A stretch of 64,000 nt of DNA from assembly GCA_963920525.1 (NCBI GenBank), contig OY986435.1, positions 226,145,293 to 226,209,292 of the forward strand, written 5' to 3'. The stretch comes from Dichetophora obliterata. Lineage: Eukaryota; Arthropoda; Insecta; Diptera; Sciomyzidae. Under the pieces are notes generated by a model that was not told the origin of the DNA, ran no database searches, and saw only the letters and a program-made list of their open reading frames with translations. How positions within the stretch are numbered: position 1 is the stretch's first letter; every line of letters starts with the position of its first letter. Made by a program: the position numbers and the translations under genes. This document shows, piece after piece, positions 33,344 through 45,082 of this stretch.

Positions 33344-35800
33344 CTCTTTCAGGTTTGGTGGTTAGTTATCTAACCACTTATTGTTGCTTGTTTAAAACTT
33401 GTTTTCATGCCACCTATTGACAAATTATTAAACAATTACATTTTTAAAGACATCGTTGATCATTTGTTGCGAGACTTTGTCGCTAGGGTGCACTGGTTAT
33501 ATTTATATCTTTATTTAAACTCGGGGCATCCCCTTGATTTTTTAACAGGTCGGTTGTGGTTGAAATAAAGAAGCATAGAGTGTTCATTTTTAAACGAAAT
33601 CAGTGGTGTTTAGTTATTTAGTACTTGTTTTTTTGTTTTGTGATAACATATATATGTAAAAAGAGCATAATATACAAAAAATAACGTAAGTAATATGGTG
33701 GTTAGATTACTAACCACTGTGACTATAGTACATTTTAAATAATCTGTTTTCCCACATAATTTTGTGTTGTGTATATAATTAGAATGCCGCGCATACTCCA
33801 TGAACAAGACATCGTAGATATTTTGTTTGAAGATATACCTTCTGATGGTGAAAGTGTGTGTAGTTTCGAATCAGACGAAGAAAGAAATCATGACCAAGAA
33901 ACCGATCTGACGGTACTCGGTGATATACCTTCAGGACCGCAGCCAGAACTTGATGATTATTTTGACTCGGATGATGATATACCTTTATAAAATTTGTTTA
34001 CTACTTCTGCTAACCAGTTACCTACTATGAGCTCCGCAGTGGTGCAACCAAAGTGGAAAAAAAATTTCGGAATGGAAGAGCCGTGTGAATATACAGGAGG
34101 CGGAGGTGTTCCATATGATATAGTAGAAGTAGAGAATATAACACCAACAAAATTATTTCGTTTATTTTGGACAGCAAACTTAGTTGAAACAATCTGCTTT
34201 CAAACAAATCTATATGCTACGCAGAAAGGAGCACCTTTTACACCCACTACACCTGAAGAAATTGAAGTATTTCTTGCTTTGAATTTAGTGATGGGTATAA
34301 AAAAATCGCCCAGCTATAAAGATTACTGGTCTTCTGCCCCTGATATGAAGGACGTATACATATCTTCCTTTATGTCACTCAACCGCTTTGGATGGTATCT
34401 GAATAATTTACATTTGAATGACAATGTCCTAATGCCCAAAAAAACAGATGATAATTACGACAAACTTTATAAGATAAGACCTATGCTAGATGCACTAAAA
34501 ATAAATTTTAATAAAAATTATCACGCACCAGAAAAAGTGGCTATAGATGAGAGCATGATAAAGTTCAAGGGTAGAAATTCCATCAAACAATATATGCCAA
34601 AGAAACCAATCAAAAGGGGATATAAAGTTTAGATGATGTGTGCTGAGTCCGGATATTGTTTAGATTTCGAAATATATACTGGAAAGGATGGTGAGAAGAT
34701 ACAAACTGATCTAGGAGGAACAGTTGTTCGAAAATTTTGCATGAATTTGAAATCAAAAAATCATAAAGTATTTTTTGATAACTATTTCAATAGCTATCCT
34801 TTGCAAGTAGACTTGTATAAGGACAATATATTGACCTGTGGCACTGTCAACTCAAATCGCAAATTTCTACCACAGCTGAAAGAGGACAAACATCTCAAAC
34901 GAGGAGAACATGATTACAGGGTCAGTGATGAGAATGTGGCTTTTCTAAAATGGAAGGATAAAAGATCAGTTTTTATTCTCACCAATAACATAGATCCAAC
35001 TTAGGCAGGTGTTGTTACTCGTAGAGAACGCAATGGAGAGCTAAATGAAATAAATTGTCCTGAAGCTGTCATACAATATAACAAATGTATGAACTATGTT
35101 GATAAATTTGATCAGCTGAAAAGCACTTATGCCATTGACCGAAAATCCCGCAAATGGTGGCATCGAATTTTTTTTCATTTTCTGGACTGCGCCGTCATAA
35201 ACTCTTATATTACATATAAAGAGCTTCAGAAAATACACCACCCAGAACTTGATCAGCTCAGTGCCAAGGACTTTCGAAGAATTGTTTACATTGGGATCCT
35301 AGCTCCAGTTCAGGCGAAAAAACCCAAATCAAGCACTAGGCGCTCAACTTCGGAACCCTCTTTTCCGCTACCGGTACAAATAAAGAAACACAAACCATCA
35401 GTACCAAGAGAATTGCGTCTGGAAAGCAGTATGCATCAGCCAGAGCGATCTACATCACGAAGATGTGCAAAATGCAGCACCAAAAAGAATCCGGTGCGTA
35501 CTATATGGCAATGCAAAACCTGCAAAGTTCCTCTTTGCATACGCAAAAATAATACATGTTTCTCCGATTTTCATCAGAATTAATTTTTTGTTATAAAATT
35601 TGGCAGCGGATACTACACTTTACTTGAATACTTTTTATGCCAACCGTCACGGTGGTTACTTAACTAACCACCCTATTCCACAAAAGCTTGAAGCGCAAAT
35701 TTATTTTTTTCTTTTTTTTATGATAAATAAACCTTAATCAAACTAAAAATGTAGTTGTTTTATTAATAAAATAATATATGTAAAACTGTGGCTGAAAGAG
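33344..35800 (+). mobile_element. piggyBac-family transposon, full length
   Basis: TTAA flanks both ends (33340-33343, 35801-35804). The termini CTCTTTCAG and CTGAAAGAG are inverted. At 2,457 bp it is close to the usual piggyBac size. Subterminal palindromes built from GGTTAG and CTAACC occur at ~33356-33382, ~33697-33718 and ~35652-35676. It holds a single transposase frame with three stops. Confidence 0.93.
33784..35583 (+). pseudogene. piggyBac transposase, one frame with three stops
   Basis: From MPRILHEQDI (33784) to FSDFHQN and TAA (35583) all 600 codons stay in one frame. TAA at 33988, TAG at 34630 and TAG at 35002 interrupt it. Length equals that of active family members (~600). The acidic N-terminus contains DYFDSDDDIP. 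Catalytic Asp candidates are in AIDESMIKF, VFFDNYFNS and MNYVDKFDQ. The C-terminal cysteine-rich finger (CAKCSTKK...WQCKTCKVPLC) is complete. Absence of frameshifts implies recent loss by point mutation. Readthrough is possible in principle but has no sequence support. Confidence 0.92.
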
Positions 35801-35804
35801 TTAA

Positions 35805-35905
35805 AATTCTTTTTTGACTCACGATCACGCACGAATACGATGACATTTTTTGACTAACCAGTGCTCACGAATATAATTGTTAACGATAAGACACGCTAAC
35901 TTACG
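35805..35905. repeat. Right part of GACTCACGATCACGCA array
   Basis: TTTGACTCACGATCACGCAC and later GTGCTCACGAATA match the array at 33190-33339, now separated from it by the piggyBac. Confidence 0.65.
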
Positions 35906-35955
35906 AAAATTCTTAAAGTGGTTTTCACGTTTTATAAGAAGAAGAATACACATGA

Positions 35956-36192
35956 GTTTCTATTCTCATAAAAGAAAAAAGAAAAGAAACGAAAGTTCAA
36001 TTCATATCCTATAAAGATACATCTTATATATTAAAGTTTTCTTTTAAAGCAAAAAATTGTTGGGACGATGAGTGTGAATCACTGGAGCAAAGACTTTGCA
36101 AAGTTTTAGTAGAAGACTATTGTACAACTATTTCTCCAACTAGCACAGAATTAAAACAGTACTTCGCATCAGTGGGTTATTTATATTTGTAA
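35956..36192 (+). pseudogene. Open frame without ATG, possible terminal exon
   Basis: A 78-codon stretch with no start codon ends YFASVGYLYL and TAA at 36190. Its second half (CWDDECESLEQRLCKVLVED) has balanced, protein-like composition. A polypyrimidine run and AAAG (~36035-36048) could be an acceptor. No family recognised. It may be a last exon of a decayed gene or transposon, or chance. Confidence 0.2.
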
Positions 36193-36898
36193 TAATATTC
36201 GAACAATACTCTCCAATAAAAAATAAAACGAGTTGATCTGCTTAATGTATTTCTTTAAAAATAATGAAAACAAAAAATTTAATTTGAAAAGTCTTTTCCA
36301 ACCTTAATTTGCCTCAAACACAAAAAAAAACATGAAGACGGTGTACAAAAAAAAAGTGTAACATTTATATAGTTTTATTTTTTTATATTTTTTGTTCTGT
36401 AACTCTTTCAATGGCTAGGCTAAACTAAGAACAAAATATTTTTTTTTAAGAAATATTCCTATCGTTTAGGCTCTTAAAAAATGAAAAAAACATACCTTTC
36501 ATTTTAACCTGCGCTACTCTCGTTTTACAAGCTTGTACAAAGAAAAAATTGTTTTGCTCCTGTTCGGCACAAAGTTTTTTTTTAATCTTTAAAAGGTTTC
36601 TCAACCCTTTAGATCTTTGTTTTTAAACCCTCTTAATATTCTTATCCTTAAAGCCATAAAAAGATAAAAAAACATAAATTTGATCTTTGACCGGTTGATT
36701 TTTTCTTATAAAATAGACGGAACAAATTTTTTTTGCTTTTCTTCGCCACAAAAACGAAAATTCAACTGACTTATTTATTTTTATCATGTTGATTCATCTT
36801 TTTTTCATGGAATCAAACGATTTGATTTAAAAAAAGTTTTACAAAATAAATATAAAAATTACTTTCTGACTATCTATGTTTTTTGTGTTTATTAACAA
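36193..36898. other. AT-rich gap, nothing recognised
   Basis: Poly(A)/poly(T)-rich sequence without motifs. Confidence 0.5.
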
Positions 36899-36900
36899 TA

Positions 36901-37314
36901 AGGGTATTCAAAATTGTGTGGTATAATAGTATGGTTTTGTTTTTGCCATAGTTGAAAATCACAATTATGAGCACCCTTTAAGAAAGAATTTGTGGTTGGG
37001 AAAATATAGCTTCTTGTTACTATGCAAATAAATTAACTATCCAATTTGATATATTTTAATTATATATAGCATAAAAAAGTTTAACTTGCATTTTGAACTT
37101 CTTTAATTTTTGCAATTAGAAAATAACTGGCAACCGATCAGTTGTTTATGAAACTTTAAAAACCAAGTTCGTTAAACATATCATTGGGCTACTTTAAATT
37201 GCCACACTTTTGGTATTTAGAGATTTCATGTAAAACAAGAAAAAATATAAAAAGCGCTCGGTAAAGTGTCGGGTTTTTTAACTACACTGAAAACCACACA
37301 ATTGTGAATATCCT
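36901..37314. mobile_element. MITE ending AGGGTATTCA, TA duplication
   Basis: AGGGTATTCAAAATTGTGTG (36901) mirrors CACACAATTGTGAATATCCT (ending 37314) with TA at 36899-36900 and 37315-37316. Words GTGTGGT/ACCACAC lie at each end. Non-coding. Its ends resemble those of 29495-30385, 54239-55659 and 43804-44575. Confidence 0.8.
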
Positions 37315-37316
37315 TA

Positions 37317-37934
37317 ATGTGTTTTTTTTTTTGTTTTGTTTTGTTTTGTTTTTGTTACTTTATAAATGAATTAATTTGAAGTAATAAATAACAAAAAATT
37401 GTATTAAAAACGTTTTGAATTATTTACTTGTTAAAATTTTCAATCCCGAACTAATTCCGGGATCCCGGTATTGAGATTTTCAAACCCGATAATCCCGTGA
37501 TCGAGAAAAGCTTCTGGGATTGGACTCCCTGGTATGTATGTAGTTCTGAATACCCTTTTTCATAAATTTGCCAATTTGACTTTTCTATATTGACTGTATT
37601 TGACCCCTTTTTGTATTGTATGCATATCGTCAAATTTAAATATTTCACTTATATTTCGTATTGATAAAAACAATAATCATATCAATAAAACGAGATGAGA
37701 TGAAATGAGTTTAAGAAACTTCCACAATGTTAATTTATTTTTTAATGATCAGCATGCTTAAATAATATTTTTTATTGCATATAAATGATCAAAGTAAATA
37801 AGACAAAATTCTTATGTCAAGCAAACTATAATAATGAGATTATCTTTTTATGAATTAAATAAACATTTTTTGTAATTTTTTTTAACTAATACTATGTTTT
37901 ACTATACATAAAATGTTAGTTTGTAAATAAATAC
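37317..37934. other. AT-rich gap, nothing recognised
   Basis: TTTTG-run and AT-rich sequence. A CGGGATCCCGGTA palindrome-like patch at 37457-37470 is the only feature noted. Confidence 0.4.
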
Positions 37935-38376
37935 GGATAAAACACGGCCGTAGCCAGGAACGATTACTTGGGGGCGCTGAGCAAGTTTTTGGGGGAGCTG
38001 ACTTTTCAAGAAAATAAATAACTATTTATTCATAGATAACATCTATTTGCAGTGCAATGTACCCAATCTTTTGTTTACAAACCAAGGAACATAAAACCAC
38101 GCAATCGTTAATCGGTCAGTGAGGAACGTCGTATCGAATCTATTTTCGATTTTGACATGTGATAAGGGTTTGCATTTTTCGTTGGTCACTAAAGTTTTGA
38201 CAAAGGAAAATTCTTCTCGGAACGACAATTTAATTTTATTTAATGGTTTTAATGCATCGAATTTAAAATTTGTGCTTAAAAGTCGTTAACAGCTTTTAAA
38301 TCGTCATTATTTTTCTCAAAACGTTGATCAATTTCTGAAATACTTGAGTCAATTATTTCATAATAAATGCGCCTTA

Positions 38377-38798
38377 CACAGTGTCTACACTTGTATTATT
38401 TTATTGCATGCGAACTGTCAAATTGCATTTAATGAGCAATATCGCAAGTGTAGTACTGCTCATGAAATTGCTTATATCATGAAATGTATCTCTTGAAATA
38501 TTTCTTGAGATATATTTCTTGAGATGAGCTGTCATTTTTCAGTAAAATATGTAAGTGTGTGCACTTTTAAGAACCTTTCAAGCAAAAAATATTGCAATAG
38601 CATTAAAAAAGTAAAAAAACCTGAAATGTAATGACGAATGGATGAAATTATTAATTTAATAAACTTTTATAAGCAATTTAAAAGTGAAATTTCATGAGAT
38701 GAAGTGCCCACCTAAATATAATAGCATGAAATCTGGATATCATGAAGTTCTATTTGACAGTTCGCATGCAATCAAATATTGTAAGTGTAGTCACTGTG
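38377..38798. mobile_element. MITE with TTA duplication nested in the hAT
   Basis: CACAGTGTCTACACTTG (38377) and the mirror at the right (CAAGTGTAGT-like ... CACTGTG, ending 38798) extend inward through ATTGCATGCGAACTGTCAAA, ~47 bp in all. TTA flanks both ends (38374-38376, 38799-38801). Non-coding. Confidence 0.85.
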
Positions 38799-38954
38799 TT
38801 AATGCAGACTCATTGCAAAGATCACTTTTATGTTTGCAAAATTTTGTTTTCTGTTTCTATTATTCCCAATATTTTGCAAGAAAACCCAGCAGTCTAACAG
38901 CTAAAAGCATTTCACCTGCACCAAGATGAAATTCCGGTGTCTTGAAAAAGATGA

Positions 38955-39475
38955 AGTGTCCCCCGAGAAACAATTTCATATTTTGTGTCAATAAAGTAGC
39001 TGATATATGTCCGGTGCCCGTGTCGGTAAATGTTCGACCTCTGCACCGAAAGAAGTGCTAGTTCTGGAACACTTTGGGCTGGCACAATGTACGAACGAAG
39101 ACCGATTCGGGCACTCGTCAGTTTATTGTGTCCGAATAAAGTCGATTGTTTTTGAACACTTTATTGACATAATACAGACTTACTACGGATCTATTTCAGG
39201 TGCCTTTCAAGGTACTTGTTGGGTATGTTTCGGGTACATTATAGTTAAGACTCAGGCCAGTTTCGATACATATCAGCTTCTTTATTGACACAATATATAA
39301 ATTTTTTTTGGGTCCCGTTCGCTGAAGCTCGTTTGCATTCGGCTTAATATTAATATGCGATTAATTTTTTTTTTTCGTTACTACTCGTAGCTTTTAAAAA
39401 TAAAATTGAGTCTGATACTCTGGACTTTTGTGCCTGAGTTGTTTGGTACGGACACAAATTGTTTCTCGGGTCCGG
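38955..39475. mobile_element. Probable TIR element nested in the hAT
   Basis: CCCCGAGAAACAATTT (~38961) mirrors AAATTGTTTCTCGGG (~39456-39470). An inner pair TGTGTCAATAAAGTAGCTGA and TCAGCTTCTTTATTGACACA (38984, 39264) adds to it. Ends and duplication are not resolved. No gene seen inside. Confidence 0.45.
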
Positions 39476-39529
39476 TATCTTCCTTAATTCTTATCAGTGA
39501 GTTGAGAATTTGATCGAAGTCATTTTGAA

Positions 39530-40199
39530 TTACAACAATTGCTTTTTAATGTGCCGACAACGTTGCTCGAAAAGCAGAGAAACTGTGGTCTGTTCGTACA
39601 TTTTTTTTACTTTGAAGCGACTGTAAAAATCGTCTAATTTTTTTATTTGATCGCGGAAAATTCGGGAGTCATAATTCTTCTTCACGATTTCGACAACGAC
39701 AAGATTAAGACGGTGGTGATTTGAACCGGTGGAATGAACCTCTGGAATTGTTCGATTGAAAAAGTCCTGTATCAAATTCTGCAGTCCACCTAATGGACCA
39801 CTCATTAGAGCAGCACCATCATAACCCTGGCCCAAAATATTTTCGAGCTCAATTCAAAATTCTGTCAGTCGATCAATAAAAAGTTTAAAGAATGCCTTAG
39901 CTGTGACTTCATCACCTTTTTTGAAGCAAAGTCACGAACAATGTACAGAAATTCAATCGAAAATATTTCGTTCTCACTCCTATCTGTCGTATCTGCAATC
40001 AATGCTAAATATGATTTAGCTCATTAACACTTATTTCTCGGAGACAATTTGCAATAATATTTATGATTTTATTTTGCATTTGCATCGATGTATAGACCAT
40101 ACCATCTCGACATATCTTCAAGTTTTTGTGCTTTTCGATCATGTCTTCAAACTTTAAACATATTATGAAACAGTCTTGACTCTTGATTTTCTTTATCAA
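39530..40199 (-). pseudogene. hAT transposase remnant (ZMYM1-like)
   Basis: On the minus strand: a FEDMIEKHKNLKI part (~40145), then NEIFSIEFLYIVRDFASK, AKAFFKLFIDRLTEF, a stop, and ILGQGYDGAALMSGPLGGLQ (~39845-39785; the Asp is the expected catalytic residue). HHRLNLVVVEIVKK (~39715-39680) follows. This order is typical of DUF4371/ZMYM1-like hAT proteins. The C-terminal dimerisation region is not recognisable, and frameshifts occur near 39835-40000. It is non-functional. Confidence 0.8.
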
Positions 40200-40599
40200 A
40201 AAACCTATTTCCTCGAAAAGGCACCTTATTCTTAGCCAGAAACAAATTGTAGAAACAATTCATTTGACATAATATTGTCGCTTTTCAAGGACAGTGTTAT
40301 TAAGAAGGCTCGAAATCTAGATTATTTTCAATACTTAAAGAATGTTCTTTAAACGCAACCATAGCAGAAAGATGTTTACTGCGTTAACCTTTAGTAATTA
40401 GCCTTGCGTGTAAACAACACAAATTGGCGCCCAAATTTTACTTCAATCTTTTCTGTTGAGAGCTTCTTTTCATAAATTAAATTCTGAAAACTTTTCTGTT
40501 AAAATTTTGAAAAGTAGCATAGTTTTTGGGAGAGCTCGGAAAACTTTTGGGGGTGCTCAGCTGCCCCCAGCACTCCCTGGCTACGGCCGTGGGATAAAA

Positions 40600-42200
40600 C
40601 CATGTGATCTCGTTAATATTTTTTTTGTAGGAATATTTTAATTGAGGGAGCTAAAAAATCTTAATGGTAGAAATTTCGAATTTGGTTCTTCACTTTGTAC
40701 AAATATGACTTATGCACATTAAAAAACATCTTTGTAAGCACACCGAGAAAAAAAAGCGTAGTAAAAACAACAGTTTTTACCCGTATAGAACCTTAAACAA
40801 TTTCTGTTGTTACAACAATAAACATGTTATGTTAAGAAAAATATTGTCAATTTTTAAATTAAAGCTTAATAAAAGTAACTATAAAGTTCTTCCTTCAACA
40901 GTTTAACATTAGTCAAATCCTTTAAATAAGAAATTGGTTGCAACAAGTGCACTATTCTTCCTTTCAAAGGTTTTTGCATTTGTTTTGGCTAACAAAATTA
41001 ACACTCTTGATATTAAAGCTTTTCTATTAAAAACTTACTACGCTTCTATTTTTCTGAAGTACCTGATAGGTCAGAGGAAGTGTGCTGTTCTCAAACAGCA
41101 TCAGAGCACCCAGGCCGTAGCTAGGGGGGGGGGGAAATTACGGAGCAATGCCCTACCTTCAAATACCATTGCCCTACCTAAAGTGAGGTTTTAGTCAAAC
41201 AATGTTTTGAAAAAATGTTTTTTTTAAAATTGAATCTAAAGCCTGTATGACACTTCATTTTTGAAGTGAAAACTTCTTTAGGCGCGTTGAACGATTTCGG
41301 TAGAGGGTAAATCTTTGGTTTGCGTCATTGTCTTTTTCCGAGTAACTCTCGTCATCAATACAGACAGCAAAGATAACAAGATAGGAAACTTAGAAAACAT
41401 AAACAAGCAACCATCAATAAGTTCCTCTGCTGACGCATCGTTCTTTCCCCTCCCTTTGCTCCGCTGCGAAAAATTATTAGCTGCATTTCCGTGGCACTAG
41501 ATCAGATCAAATCTCAGTAAAACAACGTTAGTTCAACTTATATCAATTTGTCATCACAGTCTTGAAACAGGTTTTAAGAACAATAACAAAAGGAAACAAC
41601 AATACCAAAACGCCCATTGAGCGGTGAAACGTCAAAATAGGAAAATGAAAAATTATTTAGATTTGCCAACTATGTTCGTTTTGATTAAAAATTCTTGAAA
41701 CTTAGCAGCATTTTAAGATCAGAAATAGAGCTAGAAATCGAGCTAGAAATCAAGCTAGAAATCGAGCTGGTTTTAAGTTTTGTTTTTGTTTTGTGAATAA
41801 AATAGATCCGCACTATGGATCAACAACCACGGGAATGCAGCTATTAAATCAAAAATTCTAGAGTGAGCAAAAGAGTAAAAAATCGCAATATACTTCAATC
41901 ATTTGACAGACGTGTGAACACCTCTAAACAAAAAACATAGCAAGCAAAGTGCTGTTTATTTTCCGCCGCCAATTCGGTTCATCCCCTCTAACGTTGCGCA
42001 ACCGATGTGATACTGCTCTTCTCTGTTCATCGTTGTGGTAGATTTGCTTGGTAATTGTTGTTGTAAATGTATTTTAGTTCAGCTACAGATCATGTATATG
42101 ACATTGAGAGAAAAACAGTAAATATCCTTCATGATTTCTTTATGAAGGAACGATTTGTCAGCAGATAAACTTATTGATGGTTGCTTGCTGCCATAGTGGA
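40600..42200. other. Gap with dispersed repeats only
   Basis: No exon seen. 41258-41340 is an inverted match to 27975-28052. 41727-41770 holds about four copies of a ~13-bp AGCTAGAAATCGA repeat. 41968-42061 matches 18083-18175. Open frames here lack motifs. Confidence 0.45.
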
Positions 42201-42204
42201 ATTA

Positions 42205-42393
42205 GACAAGGTAGTGTTAGGGCTGAATGTGTGCTCTTTCTAAGTGACCATTACTGTCAAACTCATGCATTTTGATGTATTTTGCAAATCTTGTTTTCAT
42301 ATTACATTCTCATTGCTTGCAGTTTTTGTATGAAATATCAACTTCGTTTTGACAGTTTTGGTCACCGGCTCTCCGCCCTAACACTACCTTGTT
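42205..42393. mobile_element. Short MITE, ACAAGGTAGTGTTAGGGC ends
   Basis: ACAAGGTAGTGTTAGGGC (~42207) mirrors GCCCTAACACTACCTTGT (~42374-42391), with GGTCACC/GGTGACC-like sites further in. TTA-like flanks. Non-coding. Confidence 0.6.
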
Positions 42394-42481
42394 TAATTTT
42401 GCCATGCATGCTGCATTTGCTGAGCGCCTGGTTGCCAATATCCAAGAGCATGTATTTGAGTTTCATGACATTTCGTGTTCA

Positions 42482-42702
42482 ACCATCGAATGTCAAGCAA
42501 GATAAAACAAAGTAGAGAACGCGTGTCACACACATTGGCCGCATTCAGAGGAGTCACCTGCTATGAATGGATCATTTAATTGCAAAGGTTGCTCACTCAA
42601 ATTTAAAAAAAAACAGTTGCCAACTATTGACTCCGCTGAAAGCTGTCAATGTGTGTGACACACGCTTTTTATATTGTTTTCTTTTGTTTGAAATTCGATG
42701 GT
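42482..42702. mobile_element. Inverted-repeat element with ~57-bp arms
   Basis: ACCATCGAATGTCAAGCAAG and CGTGTCACACACATTG (42482-42538) mirror CAATGTGTGTGACACACG and ATTCGATGGT (42646-42702). Its duplication was not resolved. Non-coding. Confidence 0.6.
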
Positions 42703-42709
42703 CGCAGCT

Positions 42710-43330
42710 CGTGAGAAAATAAGTAGTTGTCAAGGCTACCTTATAATAATTTTATCATTAGTGGGACTACATCGTCCAAAAGTTTTTGTTTCTTATTTCA
42801 GCTACCATAAGCCTATGGTATCTTTTTTAAAAATATAATGCAAAGATTAATGACGCAAACAGTGAAAATAATGTAAATGAAATTCGATGAAATGTATGTA
42901 AATACAAATTCTATGTATGTGTGTATTATGTACTAATGTAAGTGTATATTAATTATTTCAATAAGTTTAATTTATATTTTTGTTTGTTTTACTTTTTTTT
43001 ATACTAAAACCCATCATTTAAAATATAATGAAGTGATAAAAGATGAAAATAATGTGCATTAATGATAAACCGGATGTACGGATGAACCAAATCGGGGATT
43101 TTCTGTTTTCCTTGTAGCAAGATCTCAAATGCAGGCATTTAAAGAGACTTCAAGACCCATCAAACAATATATCATATTAAAAATAGAAAATTTCTTTTAT
43201 TTTAGCTGCAGCTCTACATACACATGAAAGAAAAAATTAAATATCATTTTTGAGGATTATTTTTCATTCAATAGTGCTCCCTGTATTTTATTTTTATATC
43301 AACATTATTCAATTTAAATGTAATAATATA
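42710..43330. other. AT-rich gap, nothing recognised
   Basis: No exon or repeat boundary seen. Confidence 0.5.
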
Positions 43331-43338
43331 GTTTGGTG

Positions 43339-45020
43339 CATGATTCAATTATTATAAGGTTATTCGTATTTTTTGACGTATGCTTATTTTTTATAAGCAA
43401 ACATATTTTGACAATCTGCTAACAGTGTTTTGTGCTGTTGGAAAAAAAAGGTATGTTTCAGTGTTTCGTTGTGTAGTTTTCTAGTGTAGTAGTTTTTCAA
43501 TGATTTCTTGCCAAGTTAATAAGAAAAAGAAACTATGTAGGTGTTGCGTCGTAAGTGCATGCTATGTTGTAAGTATATTCTAGGAATTAAGAAAACTCCT
43601 TTGCAAATTTAAACTAAAAAGTTATTTTTGCCATTGCTCAAAACCTAATTAGTGAATTTTATTTATTGAAATTGTAATTTAGAGGAAAGTTAGTTAAGGC
43701 AAAAAACAAATTATAAAGTAATACTAGTGGTATTCAATGAACCCCGTGTTGTCGATGTAAACATCGTATGTTCGGTAAGTTTACAGCAACGTAATTTGCA
43801 ATAATGGTATTCACTACATTTGTTAAGCTTTGCTAACTTGCTACACTTAACAAATTTGTTAACTCCTGTCAAAATTTTGTTTGGGAAAAGACTTAGCAGC
43901 TTGTTTGCAAGTTAACAAGCTCAGCACCGTGTTTTTGTTTAGCAGATACCATTTGTAAAGTCTGAAACGTCAGAGTTATTGAGTGTAGTGATGAATCGTT
44001 TTGTGAATGAGTTTTAACAAGTACCAAATTATTTATGATTTGCAGCTTCAAAGTCTAAAAACTTCCCTTTTTTAAAAAAAAGTGAAAACTTTGTAAAGAT
44101 GTTGGTAGAGATTTAAGACATTTCAAAGTTTCTGAGTAGCAAATGTATCAAAAGTGTTAACGCACTGTAATATAAAAATAAAAATACATTTTTGGTTACT
44201 GAGTACTGGTTACACGGGTTATTAAAACCACAGATCTATTGCTACATTGAAAGTTGTCAAATTAACATTTGCAAACAATTTTTGCAAAATATTTGCAATT
44301 TATTTATTTATAAATGGTTGAAGTAAGAAACTTATATTTCTATTTAATTAAGCTTTATTATTTATTTATTAGCCAAGTGCAAATAAACGCCGTCGTTTGA
44401 TTTTGTAATAATTCAGTTTTTTCAATTTTAAGCTGTAGAAGTCTTCCAGCTGATTTTGACATATCAGTTTAGCACTTGATTATAAAATGTCTTAGCAGGT
44501 ATGTTCACATCAACAGCTGCTAACTTTAACAATTTAGCAGTTTAGCAGGACTTAACAAATTTTAATGAATACCATTAATAATAAAATTGTAAGGGATTAA
44601 ATATACACAGCTTGCGGCACAAAAACGTGGTGTATACATAATGTGACCAACATTTTCAAAGCAAAAAGAAGTACTCGCACAGACTTATTAACTCGGCTAA
44701 TTAACTTATTTAGAACGCGCCACTAAACGCTCTTTTTTAGGTTTCATAGTTTAGTTTAAAGTGTTTATTAAAATAAACAAACAAAATTATATATATTTTT
44801 GTATTTAAAATATATATAATTTTTAAGAGCAATAAAAGTACTAGAACAAAATTAATAGTAGTCAATATAGTACCAATTAGTATGATATTTGGGCAACCGT
44901 GTGCATTTTTAGCTCGAATGAAATTGCTCTCAAGATTTTTTTCTGCTCTCATTTTCAAATAAGCATACCAAATTGAGAAAACGTCAAAAATACGAATAAC
45001 CTTATAATAATTGAATCATG
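43339..45020. mobile_element. hAT-like non-autonomous element, 8-bp duplication
   Basis: CATGATTCAATTATTATAAG (43339) mirrors CTTATAATAATTGAATCATG (ending 45020). Symmetry continues through GGTTATTCGTATTTTT and AAGCATA. A perfect 8-bp duplication GTTTGGTG flanks it (43331-43338, 45021-45028), suggesting hAT. It contains a nested TA-flanked element and no recognisable transposase. Confidence 0.85.
43804..44575. mobile_element. TA-flanked TIR element ending ATGGTATTCA
   Basis: ATGGTATTCACTACATTTGT (43804) mirrors AATTTTAATGAATACCAT (ending 44575), with TA on both sides. Subterminal words GTTAAC, TTAACAAG and GCTAA recur near both ends. Non-coding. Confidence 0.75.
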
Positions 45021-45082
45021 GTTTGGTGTATTTATAAAATAAAAATGCTATCTGAATAAAAAATATTTTAAAGAAATAATCA

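Larger units (their letters stand above)
37943..40591 (-). mobile_element. hAT transposon (ZMYM1/DUF4371 type)
   Basis: CACGGCCGTAGCCAGG (37943) mirrors CCTGGCTACGGCCGTG (ending 40591), flanked by a perfect 8-bp duplication GGATAAAA (37935-37942, 40592-40599). Subterminal GGGGG/CCCCC blocks with GCTGAGCA/TGCTCAGC continue the symmetry. The 2,649 bp contain a decayed transposase on the minus strand and two smaller inserted elements. A related terminal scrap, GGCCGTAGCTAGGGGGGGGG, lies at 41112. Confidence 0.92.

Noticed and set aside
33784..35583. Stop-codon readthrough or recoding in the piggyBac frame
   Set aside because: Two different stop types at unrelated positions, no readthrough context, and surrounding dead transposons make plain nonsense mutation the simpler reading.
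38377..38798. CACAGTG tip read as a Transib MITE
   Set aside because: The duplication is 3 bp (TTA) and not 5 bp, and the inner terminus differs from the Transib at 23443.
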